Assembly (NCBI GenBank): GCA_020086605.1
Contig: JACBWW010000040.1
Location: 5,467,737 to 5,531,736 of the forward strand
Direction: 5' to 3'
DNA length: 64,000 bases
DNA from: Lanius collurio
Taxonomy: Eukaryota; Chordata; Aves; Passeriformes; Laniidae
Both the position numbers and the translations under genes were made by a program. The notes beneath the pieces are model-generated. The model saw only the letters and a program-made list of their open reading frames with translations. It did no database searches and was not told the DNA's origin. This document shows positions 60,061 through 64,000 of this stretch, piece after piece. Every line of letters starts with the position of its first letter. Positions within the stretch are counted from its first letter, which is position 1.

Positions 60061-61400
60061 TCCCTTTCTTTCCAGCCCAGATAAACCCAGGAGCAACTCC
60101 TGTGTCACCAAACAGCTCCCATCCCTCCCTGCTGACTGGAAAGCAGCAGATTGTTGGAAAGCAGGAATTATTTTCAACCTTGTTAGCATTTGCCAAGCGT
60201 CATTTCAGCCCTAACATTATAGGTGTTTAATAGGGCCATACTGAAAGTCTTTGAACCTTGCAATCAATACAGCTGAGCCACAGCACAAAATTTGCCACTG
60301 ATCTGTTTCACTTCATTAAATGTTAGTTTTACAAGCTTTGAAAATAGGCCTGTTTAAAACTGTTTAACAACCTGTGGCTGCATTATCAGCTCTAAATGGC
60401 CACGCAGCACTGACTGCAGGCTAACCCACTAGTTAGTGGTTTCTTGACCTACAACAGTGTCAAACTCACTTTTTAAAACCTGGAACATGTTCAGCAATAT
60501 TCCCTTTAAGCTCAAAGCACACTGATGCAACCACTTGGAGAGAGCACAGACAATAAAACTGAAACCCTGGGCTCACCTTCTTTGACCACCCCAGCTCAGC
60601 TGTGGCCGAGCTGCCCACCCTAAACGCCCCAAGGAAGGATTCTTGAAAATTCCTCAAACTTCAAATACTGATTTTTTTTAAACATAGCAGCTTCCCTGGA
60701 GCAAGCAGGCACACATCATCAGTCACTTGGAGACCGCACAATCCTCAGGTGGACTAAGCCATACAGATTTGCAGCAATAATAACATGCACACACAGCAAA
60801 TTAATCACCAATTCTGCTTTCTGGCTTCTCTTCCTTGATCCACTGAGTTAGGAGTGAAACACAAAACCTTCATTCCTGCTACACCAGGATGGCTGAGAGG
60901 ATCTGTCAAGCCTTTAGTCCACAGGCAACACTCTGCATGGGATAAATTATGAGGGCTGATAGCAAACCATCACTCTGCTACCACTACTAACACACAGTGG
61001 TACTTATCTTCTGGACAAGGGCAATATTTTAATGCAAATGGGTTTATATAGTAGTATTTCCTCATTTCTACAGCCTTGCATCGCCTGCCTCTACATTTTC
61101 ACTTCCACAGCTAGTAATGGATAAAAGTATTGTACATTCATTACAGAAGAAAACAAACAAAAAATTCCACATCCATTATTCCTTTATGCTCCATTTAAAG
61201 GTTGCACTTTCCTCTTCATTTTTGTCTCCTGCAATTTATTAAGCCCTCTGCCAGGATAAAATTCATGGCAATTCTCAGAGTAGGTAAAACTTTACTTACA
61301 CAAACAACTGATAAAATTGCACAAACCACCAGATAAGAATCAGCATTCTTGAAAATTTACACACATACATATTTTTAAAGCGTATCAGTAGCTGAGGAAC
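60061..61400. other. Non-coding stretch, no gene recognised
   Basis: Ordinary AT-leaning sequence between two CpG-richer patches. A leftward AAG then GTGAGC donor-like site is at 60577. Its upstream acceptor context is poor. Nothing else recognised. Confidence 0.5.
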
Positions 61401-61700
61401 TTTGTCACCTACCGTGTGCAGACAGGCTGGGGCCTCCTTGCTTCTCCTGCCATCCGGGAGCTGCTTTGGGAAACGGAAACCTGCTGAAGTGCTTCGGGAA
61501 TTGCCACTCGCTGCTGCTTGTGCCGAGGGCTGCTGTGACAGTCCTGCACCACACGTGGGTGTGCGGCTCCCCTCGGCCTTCAGAGGGAGCGTTCCTGTTT
61601 GGGAATGGGGGGCTCACACAATCAGGCCACATTTACAGCCTGAAAAAAACAGCTCCCCCGTTCACCAGGAAAGTAATTGGACGCGGCAGAAGCACAGAAA
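61401..61700. other. Second CpG-richer patch
   Basis: About a dozen CpGs are spread over 61412-61683, against near absence in neighbouring sequence. Open frames of 142 codons (+, 61402-61830) and 75 codons (-) overlap it and have no recognised domain. It could be a regulatory element or simply GC-rich non-coding DNA. Confidence 0.4.
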
Positions 61701-62613
61701 ACAGTTTTGCCTTGGTGCTTCACCTGACAGAGCTGTGAGCTGGCTAGAACCAAAACCTCCTACTGCTGAGGTGTTACCCTTCAGCAATTACTCATTCCCC
61801 TGCCAACAAATGGGCGTTGCTAAATTTTGAGGGAAGCCTGCTTTGGTTGCCATGAGCTCCATGGCCAGGAGGGAGACACGTCCACACAAATGTTGAGATT
61901 TGGAGGTCTGCACTGTACAGAGTAATCAAAACAACCCCTGCAACATATCCCAGGGAGGTCCACAGCACCCACTACAGCAAAGACCTTCAGAGAATTCTCC
62001 ACTGTGCATTATTTCTCTCCCTCATCCACGGCTGTGCTTTAAGCCATGCCGACAGCAGAGGCTGGGAAGTAGAATCTTGGACTTGGAGCTAAAGCACCAC
62101 ACAACGCAATGTTTATTGTCACTGTCTGCAGGAGAAATGCTGTTTCTCTGACAGACTGACATTCCTACACAAAACAAACACACTCCTACAGGATAAAAGG
62201 AGAGGGGAGCTGCTCCAGCCACAGCCCAGCATGACTTCACAAGGCCCAGCAGCCTCTGCCAGCTTGCCTGGCACAGCCACAAAACCAACTCCAGCATCAA
62301 GGCAGGAAAGGAGAGGGACTGAAATCAGCACTCGGCTGCAAAGTTTTATTCCTCTGAGCATCAACAAAACACAGATGGTCTTTCCTCTGAATGAAGACCA
62401 TTTTGCACCTGGAAAACTCCAATCAGGAAGGGAAACCAGAAGGCAAAGGGGAGAAACCTGTTCATGCAAGCACTTTTGCTTTGCAAACAGAGCCGTACCC
62501 CTCTAATCAGCAGCAAATGTTCCTGTGCATAAGCAGGAATATGTGCAAACCAAACCTGTCTCTCAAAGAGATGAAGGCATTTCTTCATGTCAATTAATAT
62601 TTCACACTGATGT

Positions 62614-62648
62614 AAAAAAAAAAAAAAAAAAACACAAAAAAAACCCCC
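62614..62648. repeat. A19-CAC-A8-C5 mononucleotide tract
   Basis: Nineteen A, then CAC, eight A and five C. This is a simple tract prone to slippage, and no retroposed gene was recognised upstream. Confidence 0.9.
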
Positions 62649-63208
62649 AAACAGACACTGTTGGAATGTTTTAAACTGAGGAAAAATGTGTTAACAAAAA
62701 TGGTGTTAATGAGGCTGTTTGGGATCTACCTTTCTTTTCCAAAATTATTTGAATATCTAGGGCTGAAGTTATCAGCAGATTGGAGGGACCTTCCCTCAGG
62801 AGAAAAGTTCAAACAGCAGTTTTCTGAGCAGTGTTCCCAAGCTAAGGCCATCAAGCATTCCCAGATGCCTTCCAGTAGTACCACAGCAAATAACACCACA
62901 TACTAACAAACACTAAATTAAGCCTGCCTTTTAGCCCCAGGCTCCACGAACTCAGAGTAAACCCCATACAGAGTTACCCCTCTCTACCAACTTGGAAGGT
63001 GAAATTGATTTTTAAACCCTTTTAATCACTACATGTGACAATTTCCATGTAATTTACCCACTCCTCAGGAAATTGCAACAGACATGTCAAAACAAGAACA
63101 GAAAATGCATCGTTTTGAGGTAATTTTCCAGTCATTCATACCCATGAAATCCCAGTTAACAGGACTGTGTCTGTAAAGCAGCAGTAGAAACATGAAGGGA
63201 TTCGGGCC

Positions 63209-63231
63209 TTTTTTTTTTTTTTTTTTTTTTT
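63209..63231. repeat. Poly(T) run of 23
   Basis: An uninterrupted run of 23 T follows TTCGGGCC. Read leftward it would be a poly(A) run, but the sequence before it on that strand matches no known element and no flanking duplication is obvious. Confidence 0.9.
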
Positions 63232-64000
63232 AAGTGAATATCTGGTAAACCAGCATTAATTTTCTGGTGGGTTGGAATATTGTATAGATTGTTCAAGTAA
63301 TTGAAAACAGAATAAAAACTTGGGTTTGTGTGCAGTTATAGTTTAACACTGCAGTCATTTTTCCTCCCCTTCATGTATCTGAAAAGAATAAAAACTCACA
63401 GTACACATCTGAGCAGAGAGTTACTTTGGTTATACAGCTCTCTTCTAATACTATCTCTTAATTTATATAATGTCAGCTCCTTTTGTTCAGGCCACTGGAA
63501 TTCTGGGGCTGGTAATATGTGAAATAGCAATTACAAATGTGGTTAATAGGCAGTTTAGCCAGAAACTGTTTTGGGAGCATATTTAATTACTCCTAGGGAA
63601 GAAAAAGAAAAAAGTCTTCCTAATATGTCCTCCACATCCAAACAAATAGCACGGGGCAACTAGATGAAACATCTTTCCCTCTTGCAATCACTCTGATTTA
63701 TGAACTGTTTATATAATTTCTATGATAACAGAAAACTAAAATGCAGCAAATATGACTTAGAACCCGTTTCTTATAACAAGCATTCAGAAAGTTTTCCTCA
63801 GTCTTTGACATCAACAGCTGCTAAGTTACCCACAAGCACAGGTGGAGGCAAAAATTATTTATGTAGATTCCATCCTGCCCCAGAAAGTTCTCTCCCTCTA
63901 TGACACAAACGACTGGGAATCTTCAAATTCAACCTTTTTTTTTTTTTTTGCCCCTCCAAACTCTCCCAGATCAGTATTTTCTGTATTTATGGCGAGTACC

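Larger units (their letters stand above)
61701..64000. other. Non-coding stretch, no gene recognised
   Basis: Contains 19 A at 62614-62632 followed by CAC, eight A and five C, 23 T at 63209-63231 and 15 T at 63935-63949. No relic gene was recognised next to these runs. The longest frame (116 codons, leftward, 62119-62469) has no domain. Confidence 0.5.

Noticed and set aside
59761..60189. 142-codon leftward open frame
   Set aside because: It lies in a GC-rich patch with few stops and shows no domain.
1..64000. Prokaryotic or viral organisation (operons, CRISPR, prophage, intact retrovirus)
   Set aside because: No dense long open frames, no ribosome binding sites, no spaced direct repeats, and no retroviral gene or LTR structure seen; all signals fit vertebrate non-coding DNA.

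Overview
This window looks like a piece of a bird genome. The evidence is one clear relic of a CR1 LINE (29.0-29.3 kb), two short CR1-type 3' ends (about 18.0 and 33.2 kb), otherwise very sparse interspersed repeats, moderate GC with few CpGs, and short mononucleotide and simple-sequence tracts. CR1 also occurs in turtles and crocodilians, so 'bird' is an inference; the low repeat load favours it. There are no bacterial-style operons, ribosome binding sites, CRISPR arrays or tRNA/rRNA genes.

No protein-coding gene can be identified with confidence. All long open frames are either low-complexity translations or frames with no recognisable domain, so the window is best read as intergenic or intronic DNA. 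Five short open stretches with good splice sites at both ends, or with a polyadenylation signal, are listed as weak exon candidates: 4034-4201 (+), 23148-23319 (-), 27749-27832 plus 28525-about 29005 (+), 32523-32632 (+) and 49560-49646 (+). At least some of these are expected by chance in 64 kb.

Layout. About 1-10 kb: the + strand is rich in G and T. 10.0-10.48 kb: a pyrimidine-only-like tract of degenerate TTCC/TTCT repeats. 12.1 kb: a TTA/TTATTAC microsatellite. 12.6-13.9 kb: two short tandem duplications and a degenerate GATA/GACA tract. About 13-26.8 kb: the + strand is mostly rich in A and C, with a CR1 end at 18.0 kb and a tiny CpG cluster at 23.6 kb. 26.8-29.7 kb: the composition flips back to G and T, and this block holds the best candidate transcript and the CR1 relic. 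29.7-59 kb: mostly A and C rich again, with a 27-bp palindrome at 38.4 kb and a nested inverted repeat in an AT-rich patch at 45.9 kb. 59.6-61.7 kb: two GC- and CpG-richer patches. The compositional skew was judged by eye from sampled lines. If real, it would suggest rightward transcription of the first 10 kb and of 26.8-29.7 kb, and leftward transcription of most of the rest.

I did not find a convincing undescribed biological system. The observations most worth checking are the 26.8-29.7 kb block with its frame-compatible exon pair, the skew switch at the polypyrimidine tract, the SOX-dimer-like inverted site at 5.48 kb, and the nested inverted repeat at 45.9 kb.
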